Shown in pieces: positions 41,529 to 50,510 of a stretch of 53,246 bases of DNA. Within the stretch, counting starts at the first letter, position 1; the number at the start of each line of letters is the position of its first letter. Source of the stretch: Bacteroidales bacterium (GTDB lineage: Bacteria; Bacteroidota; Bacteroidia; Bacteroidales; UBA932); assembly GCA_017445425.1 (NCBI GenBank), contig JAFSUF010000051.1:1-53246 (forward strand), given 5' to 3'. A model generated the notes under the pieces. That model was not told the origin of the DNA. It saw only the letters and a list, made by a program, of their open reading frames with translations, and searched no databases. A program made the position numbers and the translations under genes.

Positions 41529-42494
41529 CTACTTATACTCCAGATAGGGAACAATGCGCAGGAAATCCGATACACGCGCCTTGTATTCTTCAGGATGTTT
41601 CTGGAAAGAATTCGCATGGACGGCACCGGGAGCTACCCAATACTCTTTATATCCCTGCTTTTTCGCTTTGTAATTGATCCATAGGTGCTCGATTGGGACA
41701 AAGTCATCTGCATCACCGTGGATAAAGAGCACCGGTATGGTACATTTCTCAAGCTGTTTAGCTGCCGATGCCTCCCAAAAGCCCCATCCATAACGTTTCT
41801 TTGTAACCATAGATGCGCTCTGGAGCACATCCGCCGGTATGAAGGCGAAATTCTGCTTGCGGTTGTTGTTGAACTGCTTCACTACAGAAGAATAGCCGCA
41901 GTCCGCCACCACGCAGCGCACAGACTCCGGCAGAGGGTCGCCGCTTGTCATCATAACCGTGGCCGCCCCCATCGAAACGCCATGGAGCACCATGAAATCA
42001 TCATGGAATACATTGTGAGCGACCTCAATCCATTTCTCCACGTCGTAGCGGTCGTACCATCCCATCTGGATATGGTCGCCCTCGGAATATCCGTGATACT
42101 GCAAATCGGGGAAGAGCACGTTATAGTTCAAATCATCGCGGTACATCCGCACCAGATAGAGGAACACGAAATGGTTGTCGCCATAGCCGTGCACGACGAT
42201 GGCGGTTCCCTTTGCGCTTGCAGGGTCCTTGGCCGGAACAAAGCATGCGTGGACCTTGAAGTTGCGGTAGCCAACGATGGTGGTATCCCTCAGGATTCCC
42301 TCTGCCTTGAGATTGTCGTACCACATGGTACTGCCGGGGAGCAGGGAATCGGCTTTATGACGGGTGCGCTCGATATCGTCGACACCGTGGGGATTGGGAG
42401 TGAGAGCGTAAGTGCTCATGTACTTGCCCGCAAGGCACCCGGTAAGGCAGAGTGCCGCCGCCACAAGTGCGGCAAAAGATAAGAGCCTTTTCAT
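41529..42494 (-). CDS. Alpha/beta hydrolase lipoprotein
   Basis: The product has 321 residues with a lipoprotein signal ([11 protein letters not shown]). The fold's landmarks are seen: [10 protein letters not shown] (oxyanion region), [16 protein letters not shown], the nucleophile elbow HGVSMGAAT, the acid in [10 protein letters not shown] and the catalytic His in GAVHANSF. It resembles the S9/BD-FAE-like 'alpha/beta hydrolase' lipoproteins common in Bacteroidetes; esterase or peptidase activity cannot be told apart. It lies 1 nt after the outer-membrane barrel gene and 7 nt before glpK. Confidence 0.85.
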   Translation of the reverse strand: MKRLLSFAALVAAALCLTGCLAGKYMSTYALTPNPHGVDDIERTRHKADSLLPGSTMWYDNLKAEGILRDTTIVGYRNFKVHACFVPAKDPASAKGTAIVVHGYGDNHFVFLYLVRMYRDDLNYNVLFPDLQYHGYSEGDHIQMGWYDRYDVEKWIEVAHNVFHDDFMVLHGVSMGAATVMMTSGDPLPESVRCVVADCGYSSVVKQFNNNRKQNFAFIPADVLQSASMVTKKRYGWGFWEASAAKQLEKCTIPVLFIHGDADDFVPIEHLWINYKAKKQGYKEYWVAPGAVHANSFQKHPEEYKARVSDFLRIVPYLEYK

Positions 42495-42495
42495 A

Positions 42496-43791
42496 TCAGA
42501 AGATATAATTCAGACCTACGTTGATGCCCAGGCCGGCGCCGTCGTTGTTCTTCCAACCCATCTGCATACCGTCATAGAACGCCTTGCCAAACTCAAAGTT
42601 GATATTGAAGTTCTGATTCATAATCACATGAAGGCCTATACCGGCACTCATGTGCAGCTTTTCTTTATTGCCGGTATAATATGTAGCCAGCTTTTCCAGC
42701 TGCTCTTGACGATATGGCTGCACTACCATACCCATATCAAAGAACGGGTTGGTTGCCAGGGTCCAGTTCTGGTTGATCCAGCGGAATTTGGCAAAACTCC
42801 AGCGCAGCTCTGTATTCATCCAGGCATAACCGTTGCCCTGGAGACGATTGTTAACGGTACCACGGAGGGTGCAGGTAGAACCAAGCCCCTCTGTGTTGAT
42901 CTGCTTCATGTTGATGGCCTGAATGGACTGCAGCATGTAGAAAGGTGCGTTACCTGCAATCAGACCCTGATATGCAAGATGTCCGCCAAATACCAGACGG
43001 CCCGGCACCAGGGTAAAGAACTGTTTGAAGTGAGCCGCAAGTTTCAGATAGCTGTTATCGTGATGGGAGATGATGTCGGGAGAACCAAATACGTAAAGTT
43101 CAAAGTTTGTACCCCGCTGAGGGTTGTTCTCGTGGTCACGGGTGTCGAATACGACTCCCAGTTTACCTTCCAGATGCTGGCCGCCGTTCTTTTCAGCCTC
43201 GGGGATGATGTCATTCTCTACATAGAGGTCATACAGGGAATGGTCACTTGCATAATCGAGGTCCTTGTTCTCTGCATGGCCGGTGGTGATATTCCAATAT
43301 GTCAGACCGCCGGCCCAGCCCCAGTTGCTGTCGCCGAACGCTCCCTGGAAGCAGGTCTGGACACGGAAGATATTACGCTTCATCAGATAGAAACCTGCGC
43401 CGTCCACGATGCCGTCAAGGGCGGAGTCATAGAGAGAAGAGGCGCCGTTGAAGCCGTAAAAGTTGGTGGTCTTGTTGCCGAACCACGATACTGCCGCCGA
43501 TACACGCAGGCCGGGAATCAGATATTTGCTGTCAAAGAAACTATGTAAGACAGTATTGCCTTTTGAATAGCGTGAAACCTCCACATTTGCCTTCCAGACA
43601 TATTCCGGATATGTGGTTCCGTCCCCATACCAAAAAATGTCAGACAATACACCGTAATGCCATCCTAAATCCGATGAATAGCCGATTGCCGGCAGCGGGC
43701 CAAAATTCAGCCCGGTTTTCTTGATTTCTTCCTGTGCGTAGGCAGAAAAGGCCAAAGCCAGGAACAGTGTTGCGATTAAAAATTTTTTCAT
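42496..43791 (-). CDS. BamA/TamA-type (surface antigen) outer-membrane beta-barrel protein
   Basis: The 431-residue protein has a signal peptide (FLIATLFLALAFSAYAQ). The rest is a strand-rich barrel with the features of the bacterial surface antigen (BamA/Omp85 C-terminal) family: VVFDTRDHENNPQRGTNFELY-like start of a late strand, LVFGGHLAYQGLIAGNAPFY, and TLRGTVNNRLQGNGYAWMNTELRW, the last similar to the conserved loop 6 (RG). There are no POTRA domains at the N terminus, so it is a barrel-only member. Function is unknown. Its start codon lies in an 11-bp inverted repeat. Confidence 0.75.
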   Translation of the reverse strand: MKKFLIATLFLALAFSAYAQEEIKKTGLNFGPLPAIGYSSDLGWHYGVLSDIFWYGDGTTYPEYVWKANVEVSRYSKGNTVLHSFFDSKYLIPGLRVSAAVSWFGNKTTNFYGFNGASSLYDSALDGIVDGAGFYLMKRNIFRVQTCFQGAFGDSNWGWAGGLTYWNITTGHAENKDLDYASDHSLYDLYVENDIIPEAEKNGGQHLEGKLGVVFDTRDHENNPQRGTNFELYVFGSPDIISHHDNSYLKLAAHFKQFFTLVPGRLVFGGHLAYQGLIAGNAPFYMLQSIQAINMKQINTEGLGSTCTLRGTVNNRLQGNGYAWMNTELRWSFAKFRWINQNWTLATNPFFDMGMVVQPYRQEQLEKLATYYTGNKEKLHMSAGIGLHVIMNQNFNINFEFGKAFYDGMQMGWKNNDGAGLGINVGLNYIF

Positions 43792-43824
43792 TTGTATAGA
43801 GTTATATTTGTTTCTCTATACAAA
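43791..43824. promoter_or_regulatory. Perfect 11-bp inverted repeat over promoter and start codon
   Basis: TTTGTATAGAG (43791-43801) and CTCTATACAAA (43814-43824) form a perfect palindrome with a 12-nt centre. One arm touches the start codon of the barrel gene, the other overlaps its -7 element. This is the layout of an operator. Confidence 0.5.
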
Positions 43825-43828
43825 TCTA
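43821..43828 (-). promoter_or_regulatory. Promoter -7 element for the barrel-hydrolase(-glpKF) unit
   Basis: On the minus strand it reads TAGATTTG (TAnnTTTG), 30 nt before the ATG at 43791. The next plausible end of the transcript is the terminator after glpF. Confidence 0.55.
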
Positions 43829-43849
43829 CAAAAAAACTTTAAATCTGCA

Positions 43850-44980
43850 TTATTCCATCCGCTCCTTGATATCTTTTTTAACCTTGAGATAGTAGTCTTT
43901 TCCCAGACCATACCAGCCGCAGGCCAGCAGGCCGCCGACAAATGCCCACGATAATACCTTGCGTTTGCGGCTGTTCATGGGCTGCTGCGGAAGAACAGCC
44001 GGCTGAATAACTGCATACGCAGGCTTCTCCTCCTGAATCTTGGCCCTTGCCTGTTCACGCTGCTGCGCCACCGATGCGTAGATCTGCCCCGCCAGGTTTG
44101 CCTCTGCACGCAGGCGGTCTTTTTCAGCCACAGCACTCTGCATGATGACGCTGCGGTCATAATCTACGGAGGCGGCGTAGGCAGCCTGAGCTTTTTCCAT
44201 ATCCGCGTGAGCCTCGTCGGCAACAAGCACATAATACTCATAATCTGCAATTGCCTTTCTGGTACGGTATTCTGTCACATAATCCTGCAGTCTGGAGCAG
44301 ACTGTATCTGCCAGCTGCTTTGCCATCATCGGGTCATCGAAGACTACCCTGATAGTGGTCACACAAGTATTTTTATCCACATTCACGGTGATACGACGCC
44401 CCAGGGCCTTTACAACCGCTGCCGCACTCTTAGGGAGTTCTGTGGGGTCAACCACACCCGTGTAGGGCCTGTCGTACGACCTCTTCTTTATAAGCGGTTT
44501 TATCAGGGAATACAGGGAGAAACGGCGTTTTCTCATACCGTCCAGACCCGTCATGTGCTTATATACGGTGGTTTTCACAGGAAACTTTCCCTCCAGTTTA
44601 CCCTTGTCCGATACATAAGACGTAAGGGGGACGTCCAGCAGGGCCGCCAGGAAAGGGGTGCTGGAGCAGATATCCGGGAATATCGTTACATCCATTGCAT
44701 CGGTAGAGCCCATCGCCTGCAAATTGGCCATACGGCGCATCATGCTCAGGCTGCTCAGGCCGCCTGAGCTCTGTGACTGATGTTCTGGGGCGAGGGTGAT
44801 TGACACGCTCCAGAGACGTGACATCCTTAATGCCGACACTACGCCCAACGAAGCGAAGATTACAACAATCAGAAGTATCTGTTTCCAATGTTTGAGCAGC
44901 CTGACCAGGATATCCATCAAGTCTATGCCCTCCTCGTCCACCTGCGGTGCAGGCGCTGGGGTGTTCTTTAACTCTTCCAT
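43850..44980 (-). CDS. Wzz-family chain-length determinant protein
   Basis: The 376-residue inner-membrane protein has helices at about 33-50 (ILLIVVIFASLGVVSAL) and 345-360 (LSWAFVGGLLACGWYGL). Between them lies a periplasmic domain with a long coiled coil (about 225-320, EAHADMEKAQAAYAAS) and a Pro-rich VIQPAVLPQQP before the second helix, as in Wzz proteins. There is no cytoplasmic tyrosine-kinase domain. It sets the length of, or helps export, a polysaccharide together with the Wza-like protein whose gene ends 6 nt before it. Confidence 0.88.
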   Translation of the reverse strand: MEELKNTPAPAPQVDEEGIDLMDILVRLLKHWKQILLIVVIFASLGVVSALRMSRLWSVSITLAPEHQSQSSGGLSSLSMMRRMANLQAMGSTDAMDVTIFPDICSSTPFLAALLDVPLTSYVSDKGKLEGKFPVKTTVYKHMTGLDGMRKRRFSLYSLIKPLIKKRSYDRPYTGVVDPTELPKSAAAVVKALGRRITVNVDKNTCVTTIRVVFDDPMMAKQLADTVCSRLQDYVTEYRTRKAIADYEYYVLVADEAHADMEKAQAAYAASVDYDRSVIMQSAVAEKDRLRAEANLAGQIYASVAQQREQARAKIQEEKPAYAVIQPAVLPQQPMNSRKRKVLSWAFVGGLLACGWYGLGKDYYLKVKKDIKERME

Positions 44981-44986
44981 AGCCGC

Positions 44987-47392
44987 TTATTTCTTAAGGG
45001 AGGATAAAAGGGTCACGATAAGAGCGCCCAGCGATGCGGCAGATGAGCTGACTGACATCAGGGCCGCATAGTTGAACTCCTTCTTCTCACCCTTAACTTT
45101 CTCCGGAACATATATCTCAGAACCAGGATATATCTTGGTGTTAGGCCGCAGGCGCTTTGCACGTCCGCCCATGTAAACCACATAGGCATTGGAACGGTTT
45201 GCGTTATGACTGTAGCCGCCGGCCGCCTCTATATAATCTTTAGCACGGAAAGAACTGTCGTAGTTGACAGCTGTCTGGAACTTGACCGCTCCGTTGATAC
45301 GGACCACATTGCTCCGCACCGGAATCTCCAGCACGTCACCCTCACGCAGCACCACATCAGCATCTCCGCCGGGTTGCAAAAGCGCCTTTTCCAGATCTAT
45401 GCTTACGGAGAATGTCAGATTGGTGGTCGCCTCAAGATCTTTCTGAGATTCGTCAATATTTTCCTCTCCTTGAATAATCTCCACCATCTCTTTGGCCACA
45501 CGGCGTTCCTCTTCAGTTGATGTACGTATCAGCCGTGCTCCGGGAGCATAGGCAAAGTCTGTCAGACCGCCGGCCTTCCTAATCAGGTCGGAAACACGCT
45601 CTTCGCGGGAGGTCAGGGGGTAAACGCCCGGGAAGTTCACCTCTCCGTTCACGGTAAAGTGCCTCTGCACGTTATACGACGGGCTCTGGCGCACCACGAC
45701 CTCGTCGTAGGGCTCAAGAACAAAATGGCGGTCACCGTTCTCCACAAGACCATCCTTAAGCGAGAATGTGTACATGTGACCAATCTCACTGGTTGCGTGC
45801 AGTCCGTCGGCATCTTTCTTGCGGCGGGTGACATCCACACGGGAGGTGGAAGCACCGGGGCGGAGGCCTCCGGCAATTATTATGAGGTCTTCTATCGTGG
45901 TATTCATTGAGAACGGATATGTTCCGGGGTTGTTGACCATACCGGATATACTTACCGTGCTGCGGGCAATCAGGTCCTGACTGTCAGAGATGTATATTTC
46001 ATCGTTGTTCTTGAGGACAAAGTCTTCTGCCTTACCCTCAATGATAGATGCGAGGTTTACCGACACCACCTCGCGGGTCATATCTGGATATTCACGATGT
46101 ATCACCACCCTGCCTGTAAAAGACTCCGGCAGAGTCCCTCCCGCCTTCTCGACAAGACCCTTGACGGTCTTTACTACATCGAGTTCATAGGTACCCGGAA
46201 AGAATACCGCTCCGTGTATGGAGACACGGTTGCTGAAACGTGACTGAAGGTCGCCGACTGTAACCCTATCCCCGTTCTGCAGCACAAATGACGCAAAATC
46301 TGAAGAATCCACAGTCCGGATTTCAAAATCTCTGTCGTTCTGACGGTAAACTGTCACTGCAGATGTATTTGCACTGTGGGAAAACCCGCCTGCAAACTCA
46401 ATCAGGTCTGACATGGTCTCGCCCGGCTTCAGCTCAAAGTGCATCGCGCGCTTGACCGCACCCTCTACCTTTACCATATTGACGAAGGGTGACACCAGAA
46501 CGACATCGCCCTCTTCCAGCATTATATCGCTTTCAAGCGATCCGCGCTGCAGGAAATCGTAAACATCTATTACACCTGCCACCTTGTCGCCGCGGACCAC
46601 CTTTATGCTACGCACGGTACCGGGATCCACCACGCCGCCGGCACAATAGAGCGCGTGCATTGCAGTAGAGAAAGATGACAGACGGTATGTCCCGGCCTGA
46701 GCCACGTCGCCTACCACATTCACCTGTATGGAACGTATCTGCCCCAGGCTGAGGCGCATGTCGGTATCAGAACGTGTATTGAGACCGCTGTATATTTTTG
46801 CAAGGCGCTTCTTAAGGTAATCGTTTGCCTCCTCTATTGTCATTCCGCTCAGATACAGGGGGCCGAGGACATCCACATTGATGCTCCCTTCCGGGGAGAT
46901 AACGCTGCGGATAGTGGTCTGGTTGCGACCGAATACATCTATTATGACTTCATCGCCCGGCCCGAGCCTGTAGTTGCGAGGAGTAGCAAGGTTCTCGCTG
47001 GGGGCAAAATTGAGGTTCTTGTTGCGGAAAATATTGCGTCCATATACCATGCTGGTATCGTTATACTCAAAGGTGACACCTTTGTCCTCAAGTTTTTCGT
47101 CACCGTTCACGGTATGGGCCCGGCCAGGCTCTATAATCACCTGATTCTGAGAAGGTGTGACATCAGCAGGATTGCGCCCCTGATATAGGGAGAATACCTT
47201 GATCGCCTGCGTCTTGGTAACGCCTCGGGTGGTAAGTTCATCCATAAGGGTACTTTTATCTTTACCCAATGCAATACCCTGCTCCACATAACTCATAATC
47301 TGGTCGTCGGTCATCTGTGACTGGGCAATCGCAGAGGTGACAGACATTGTGAAGCACAATGCAGGCAAAACCCATTTTAACAATCTGGACAT
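44987..47392 (-). CDS. Wza-like polysaccharide export protein with several SLBB domains
   Basis: The product has 801 residues from ATG 47392, which gives the signal peptide LLKWVLPALCFTMSVTSAIAQ; the longer frame to 47422 is rejected. The Poly_export domain starts at YRLGPGDEVIIDVFGRN (about 140), and repeated SLBB domains follow (for example VRINGAVKFQTAVNYD and HFTVNGEVNFPGVYPLT). A C-terminal hydrophobic segment (ASLGALIVTLLSSLKK) ends it. It forms the outer-membrane and periplasmic channel for capsule or exopolysaccharide. It is read after a PqqD gene and before a Wzz gene; no glycosyltransferases lie in the window. Confidence 0.9.
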   Translation of the reverse strand: MSRLLKWVLPALCFTMSVTSAIAQSQMTDDQIMSYVEQGIALGKDKSTLMDELTTRGVTKTQAIKVFSLYQGRNPADVTPSQNQVIIEPGRAHTVNGDEKLEDKGVTFEYNDTSMVYGRNIFRNKNLNFAPSENLATPRNYRLGPGDEVIIDVFGRNQTTIRSVISPEGSINVDVLGPLYLSGMTIEEANDYLKKRLAKIYSGLNTRSDTDMRLSLGQIRSIQVNVVGDVAQAGTYRLSSFSTAMHALYCAGGVVDPGTVRSIKVVRGDKVAGVIDVYDFLQRGSLESDIMLEEGDVVLVSPFVNMVKVEGAVKRAMHFELKPGETMSDLIEFAGGFSHSANTSAVTVYRQNDRDFEIRTVDSSDFASFVLQNGDRVTVGDLQSRFSNRVSIHGAVFFPGTYELDVVKTVKGLVEKAGGTLPESFTGRVVIHREYPDMTREVVSVNLASIIEGKAEDFVLKNNDEIYISDSQDLIARSTVSISGMVNNPGTYPFSMNTTIEDLIIIAGGLRPGASTSRVDVTRRKKDADGLHATSEIGHMYTFSLKDGLVENGDRHFVLEPYDEVVVRQSPSYNVQRHFTVNGEVNFPGVYPLTSREERVSDLIRKAGGLTDFAYAPGARLIRTSTEEERRVAKEMVEIIQGEENIDESQKDLEATTNLTFSVSIDLEKALLQPGGDADVVLREGDVLEIPVRSNVVRINGAVKFQTAVNYDSSFRAKDYIEAAGGYSHNANRSNAYVVYMGGRAKRLRPNTKIYPGSEIYVPEKVKGEKKEFNYAALMSVSSSAASLGALIVTLLSSLKK

Positions 47393-47422
47393 ATTATTTG
47401 CTATTTTTCTTTGCACGGTCAA

Positions 47423-47692
47423 TTACGGCAGCAGGACCCCCTGCTCTATCCATGTCCTGGCTATTTTTTCTGAATCTGAGATGGCCAACCCGCGATCTAC
47501 CCCATATTTTTGCACAATCAGGTCCGCAAGGTCCTCTGTGGAGAAGTCTTTTCCCTGAACGCTCTCCCACAGATACGCCGCAGTGGCGTTGAGCGAGAGC
47601 AGGCTATTGAAATTCACCTGCGCAAGCCCTTCACCCACAACCACATGCCCCCCGAGCATCGACCTCAATACAAAACCATCCTTTATCCTCAT
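47423..47692 (-). CDS. PqqD-family protein, second copy
   Basis: This 89-residue protein is a close paralogue of the one at 18868-19134: both begin MRIK-G-F-LR, share HVVVGEG or HIVVGEG and have LSLN--AAYLWE at the same positions; about half the residues agree by eye. It has the PqqD winged-helix fold that binds peptides in RiPP systems. Here it lies 30 nt before a Wza-like gene, with no modifying enzyme beside it. It may serve the same unknown substrate as the cassette at 17.6-21.9 kb, or may have been recruited to polysaccharide export. Confidence 0.83.
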   Translation of the reverse strand: MRIKDGFVLRSMLGGHVVVGEGLAQVNFNSLLSLNATAAYLWESVQGKDFSTEDLADLIVQKYGVDRGLAISDSEKIARTWIEQGVLLP

Positions 47693-47711
47693 CTTAAGCC
47701 ATATTTAGCCG

Positions 47712-47719
47712 CAAATATA
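47712..47719 (-). promoter_or_regulatory. Promoter -7 element for the PqqD-Wza-Wzz operon
   Basis: On the minus strand it reads TATATTTG (TAnnTTTG), 20 nt before the ATG at 47692. The leader is about 13 nt. Confidence 0.6.
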
Positions 47720-47740
47720 AATAATTTCCAGAGACAAGCC

Positions 47741-49456
47741 TTAAGGTTTAAGGGTCTCCTCTTCTTCAAGTTTGGTGTATGCCACCTTGCCTACCAGGGT
47801 CGTTGGGAGCGACTCGCGTACCTCTATCTCGGACGGCATCGCGTACCTGGCAATATTCTTACTGCAATGGGCCTTAATCTCTTCAATGAGTTCCGGAGTG
47901 TTGGCGTAGCCGTCTCGAAGAACAATGAAAGCTTTGACTCTCTGCATCTTATAATGGTCGCGGACCCCTATCACACAACTGCGTTGCACAGCCGGGTGCC
48001 CCTCAAGTATATTCTCTATCTGCGAAGGATATACATTATAACCGCTGGTGATAATCATCCTCTTGATACGCTGGCTAAAGTAGATAAAGCCTTCTGAGTC
48101 CATCTTGCCAAGGTCTCCGGTATGCAGCCATACATGGCCGTCAGCGTGCTTGCGCAGAGTATCGGCATTCTCCTGCTCGTGGTTGATATAACCCAGCATC
48201 ATTGAAGGGCCGGTAAGGCAGATTTCGCCCTCTTCGCCGTACGGCACCTCTTCGCAAGTGGCGGGCTTGCATATCATATAGTAGGTATCTGGATATGGGA
48301 TGCCGATGCTCCCCTCCTTCTCCTTGTTGTAGGGGGTCAGACAGCTGGCGGTTACGCACTCCGTGGTTCCGTAACCCTCCCGTACGCGCACACCGGCATT
48401 ATGGTCCGCCAAAAACTGGTCAAACTTCTTTTTAAGTTCTATAGTAAGCGAGTCGCCGCCGGAGAAGACACCACGCAGGCAGCTCAAGTCGGCTCCGTCC
48501 AGATATTTGTTGCGGGTTATGGCCTCAAACAAGGTAGGCACACCGGCAATGATGTTAGGCCGGGTTTTCTTGATGAGGTTAGCATAGCTCTTCACATTGA
48601 AGCGGGGCACCAGGATGGAGGTTCCACCCACGACCATCATGGTGTGGATGCATACCCCTAAGCCAAAGCCGTGGAATACCGGCATCGCCGCCAGCATCTT
48701 TGCGTGGCGGGTCTCAAAATTGGCCATGGCGCCGGTCTGCTGGCCGAGGGCGTTGAAGTTAAGGTCGGAGAGCATGATGCCCTTGGTGGTACCGGTCGTA
48801 CCGCCAGAGAAGAGAACCACCGCCTCTGTGCGGAAATCCTTCTTCGCCACATAGCCGTCTTTGACAGCTTTCGCCCCCTTTAGCAGGTCTTTCCAGAGCA
48901 TCACATTGTCCTCCGTGCAGATCTTGGGAAACTTGCGCTCGGTGAGCAGCTTCTGCCCTACCGACAGCGGGAAGGGCAACTCTTCTGAGACGCGGGCGAT
49001 TATGAGCTTGGATATCGGAATGAGTTTCCCCACCTCCATGAACTTGGCATAGAACTGGTCCAGAGTGACCGCAATATCGCACGCAGCCTCTTTCATATAG
49101 AAGGCTATCTCTGCCTCCGCCGAGAGCGGATGCACCATCGAAGCCACGGCGCCGATGCGGTTCAGGCCATATAGGCAGTAGATTGCCTGCGGCACATTGG
49201 GCAGGCACACCAGCACCCGCTGCCCGGCACGCACGCCAACGGCATAAAAGGCACGCGCCACCAGATCGATGTTCTCCGCCAGCGATTTGTAGGATATCTT
49301 GCGGCCCATAAATGACAGTGCCGGGAAATCTCCCTCGCGGGAAGCGGTCCCGAGCACCACTTCTGACATGGTTTTCTCTGAGTAATCAAGGTTGGCTGGG
49401 ACCTCCCCATAGCTCTCGAGCCATGGAGTGGATACGTTGTCTAACTTGTATTTCAT
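47741..49456 (-). CDS. Long-chain acyl-CoA synthetase-like AMP-binding enzyme
   Basis: The 571-residue ANL-superfamily enzyme activates an acid with ATP to an acyl-AMP and then a thioester. The P-loop is LFSGGTTGTTKGIM, the A5 motif is GYGTTECVTAS, and the hinge region is LHTGDLGKMDSEGFIYFSQRIKRMIITSGYNVYPS (seen in parts), ending with the catalytic Lys in GKVAYTKLEE. The acid is not evident. It is encoded 8 nt after an E2-like acyltransferase gene, so the two may act in sequence, with the acyl group passed on from CoA. Confidence 0.9.
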   Translation of the reverse strand: MKYKLDNVSTPWLESYGEVPANLDYSEKTMSEVVLGTASREGDFPALSFMGRKISYKSLAENIDLVARAFYAVGVRAGQRVLVCLPNVPQAIYCLYGLNRIGAVASMVHPLSAEAEIAFYMKEAACDIAVTLDQFYAKFMEVGKLIPISKLIIARVSEELPFPLSVGQKLLTERKFPKICTEDNVMLWKDLLKGAKAVKDGYVAKKDFRTEAVVLFSGGTTGTTKGIMLSDLNFNALGQQTGAMANFETRHAKMLAAMPVFHGFGLGVCIHTMMVVGGTSILVPRFNVKSYANLIKKTRPNIIAGVPTLFEAITRNKYLDGADLSCLRGVFSGGDSLTIELKKKFDQFLADHNAGVRVREGYGTTECVTASCLTPYNKEKEGSIGIPYPDTYYMICKPATCEEVPYGEEGEICLTGPSMMLGYINHEQENADTLRKHADGHVWLHTGDLGKMDSEGFIYFSQRIKRMIITSGYNVYPSQIENILEGHPAVQRSCVIGVRDHYKMQRVKAFIVLRDGYANTPELIEEIKAHCSKNIARYAMPSEIEVRESLPTTLVGKVAYTKLEEEETLKP

Positions 49457-49464
49457 CGTTAAGG

Positions 49465-50361
49465 TTATTTGTCTATTTCAACCGGAGCAGCCGCATCCAA
49501 ATCGAGCAGCTCGGGGTGTGCGAACAGATGCCGCATTATCTTGAGCGAAAGGGCAAAATAATAGCCGTCGGCTATACGCTCGTCAACAGTCATTCCCAAT
49601 TCTATGGTATTGCGAAGGTCATAGGTGCCGTCTTCGTGCCAGAAAGGGCGGAGCTTCTTCTCACTGATCACCATAAATAACGAGACCGTGCCCCAGTCGT
49701 AAAGGTGGTGGTAGTTTGCCTTCATCTTGATGCTGCCCAGGTTGGATATGAATGCACTGGCATAGCACGGATCATCCTTGGCCAGGAACTTTGGATAGTG
49801 GCCATAATACTCAAGTTTGCGCAATATCCAGCTTAAAAGGCGCCAGGCCGGACGCGGGAGAACCGAGAGGAAGTCCATGGCACTGTCAACACCCACTGCC
49901 TTGTCTTCTTTGCGCACCTTGTGGACAATCTTTTGCAGATAGGTATGCAACTGCTCCAGTGGCGAACCTCCTTCCGGATCCAGCACAAACTTGGCCAGCG
50001 CCTCCTGGGCATCGTCTTTGAACTGACGCTTGACGACGAATGCCAGCTGTATCTGCTTACGCTCGTAAAAATGGCCGCCGGATATGAAATAGTTCATCTT
50101 GGGGCGCAGCAATATCGTCTTTGCCACTACGGCGGCGATAACCTGGAACCAGGTGTACTTGAATTCAGGATTGCCTGCGTTTTTCTTCTCGAGATACTTA
50201 TCCACTTCGGTCAGATCTACCACTTCTCCCATCACGGCTTCGTTCTGGGTCCTTGTGCCCATTATATAGGGCAAAAGGATATGCATCGAATCAAGTCCCT
50301 TCAGATAGTACCCGTCATATCGGTCCCGCCAGTTTTTCTTGCGGGGTTGCGCATCTTTCAT
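49465..50361 (-). CDS. E2/CAT-like acyltransferase with altered active site
   Basis: The 298-residue protein resembles the catalytic domain of 2-oxoacid dehydrogenase E2 and chloramphenicol acetyltransferase: KYTWFQVIAAVVAKTILLRP, MNYFISGGHFYERKQIQLAFVV and AFISNLGSIKMKANYHHLYDWGT are the expected strands in order. The catalytic HRxxDG motif is changed: TVDERIADGYY (about 258-268) has Glu261 where the catalytic His should be. No lipoyl domain is present. So it is either a divergent acyltransferase or a non-catalytic relative. It is the first gene of an operon with the acyl-CoA synthetase. Confidence 0.75.
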   Translation of the reverse strand: MKDAQPRKKNWRDRYDGYYLKGLDSMHILLPYIMGTRTQNEAVMGEVVDLTEVDKYLEKKNAGNPEFKYTWFQVIAAVVAKTILLRPKMNYFISGGHFYERKQIQLAFVVKRQFKDDAQEALAKFVLDPEGGSPLEQLHTYLQKIVHKVRKEDKAVGVDSAMDFLSVLPRPAWRLLSWILRKLEYYGHYPKFLAKDDPCYASAFISNLGSIKMKANYHHLYDWGTVSLFMVISEKKLRPFWHEDGTYDLRNTIELGMTVDERIADGYYFALSLKIMRHLFAHPELLDLDAAAPVEIDK

Positions 50362-50388
50362 CAGTCAGATTAGTTAAGGTCGATTTTG

Positions 50389-50396
50389 TAAATGTA
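50389..50396 (-). promoter_or_regulatory. Possible promoter -7 element for the acyltransferase operon
   Basis: On the minus strand it reads TACATTTA, one base from TAnnTTTG, 28 nt before the ATG at 50361. Confidence 0.3.
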
Positions 50397-50460
50397 GTCA
50401 TTTCCAGTCATTTCTCCAAATCAGGCCTCTGATTACCCTACGGCAGGCAAAAACGGCAGT

Positions 50461-50488
50461 AAAAAAGGCGGCACATCGCTGCACCGCC
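50461..50488 (-). terminator. Rho-independent terminator after the purine permease gene
   Basis: On the minus strand GGCGGTGCA pairs with TGTGCCGCC (50488-50480 with 50475-50467, two wobbles) around a 4-nt loop and is followed by six T (50466-50461). It closes the purine operon 22 nt after its last stop codon. Confidence 0.85.
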
Positions 50489-50510
50489 CTTCAAGCTGAG
50501 AGTATATAGT

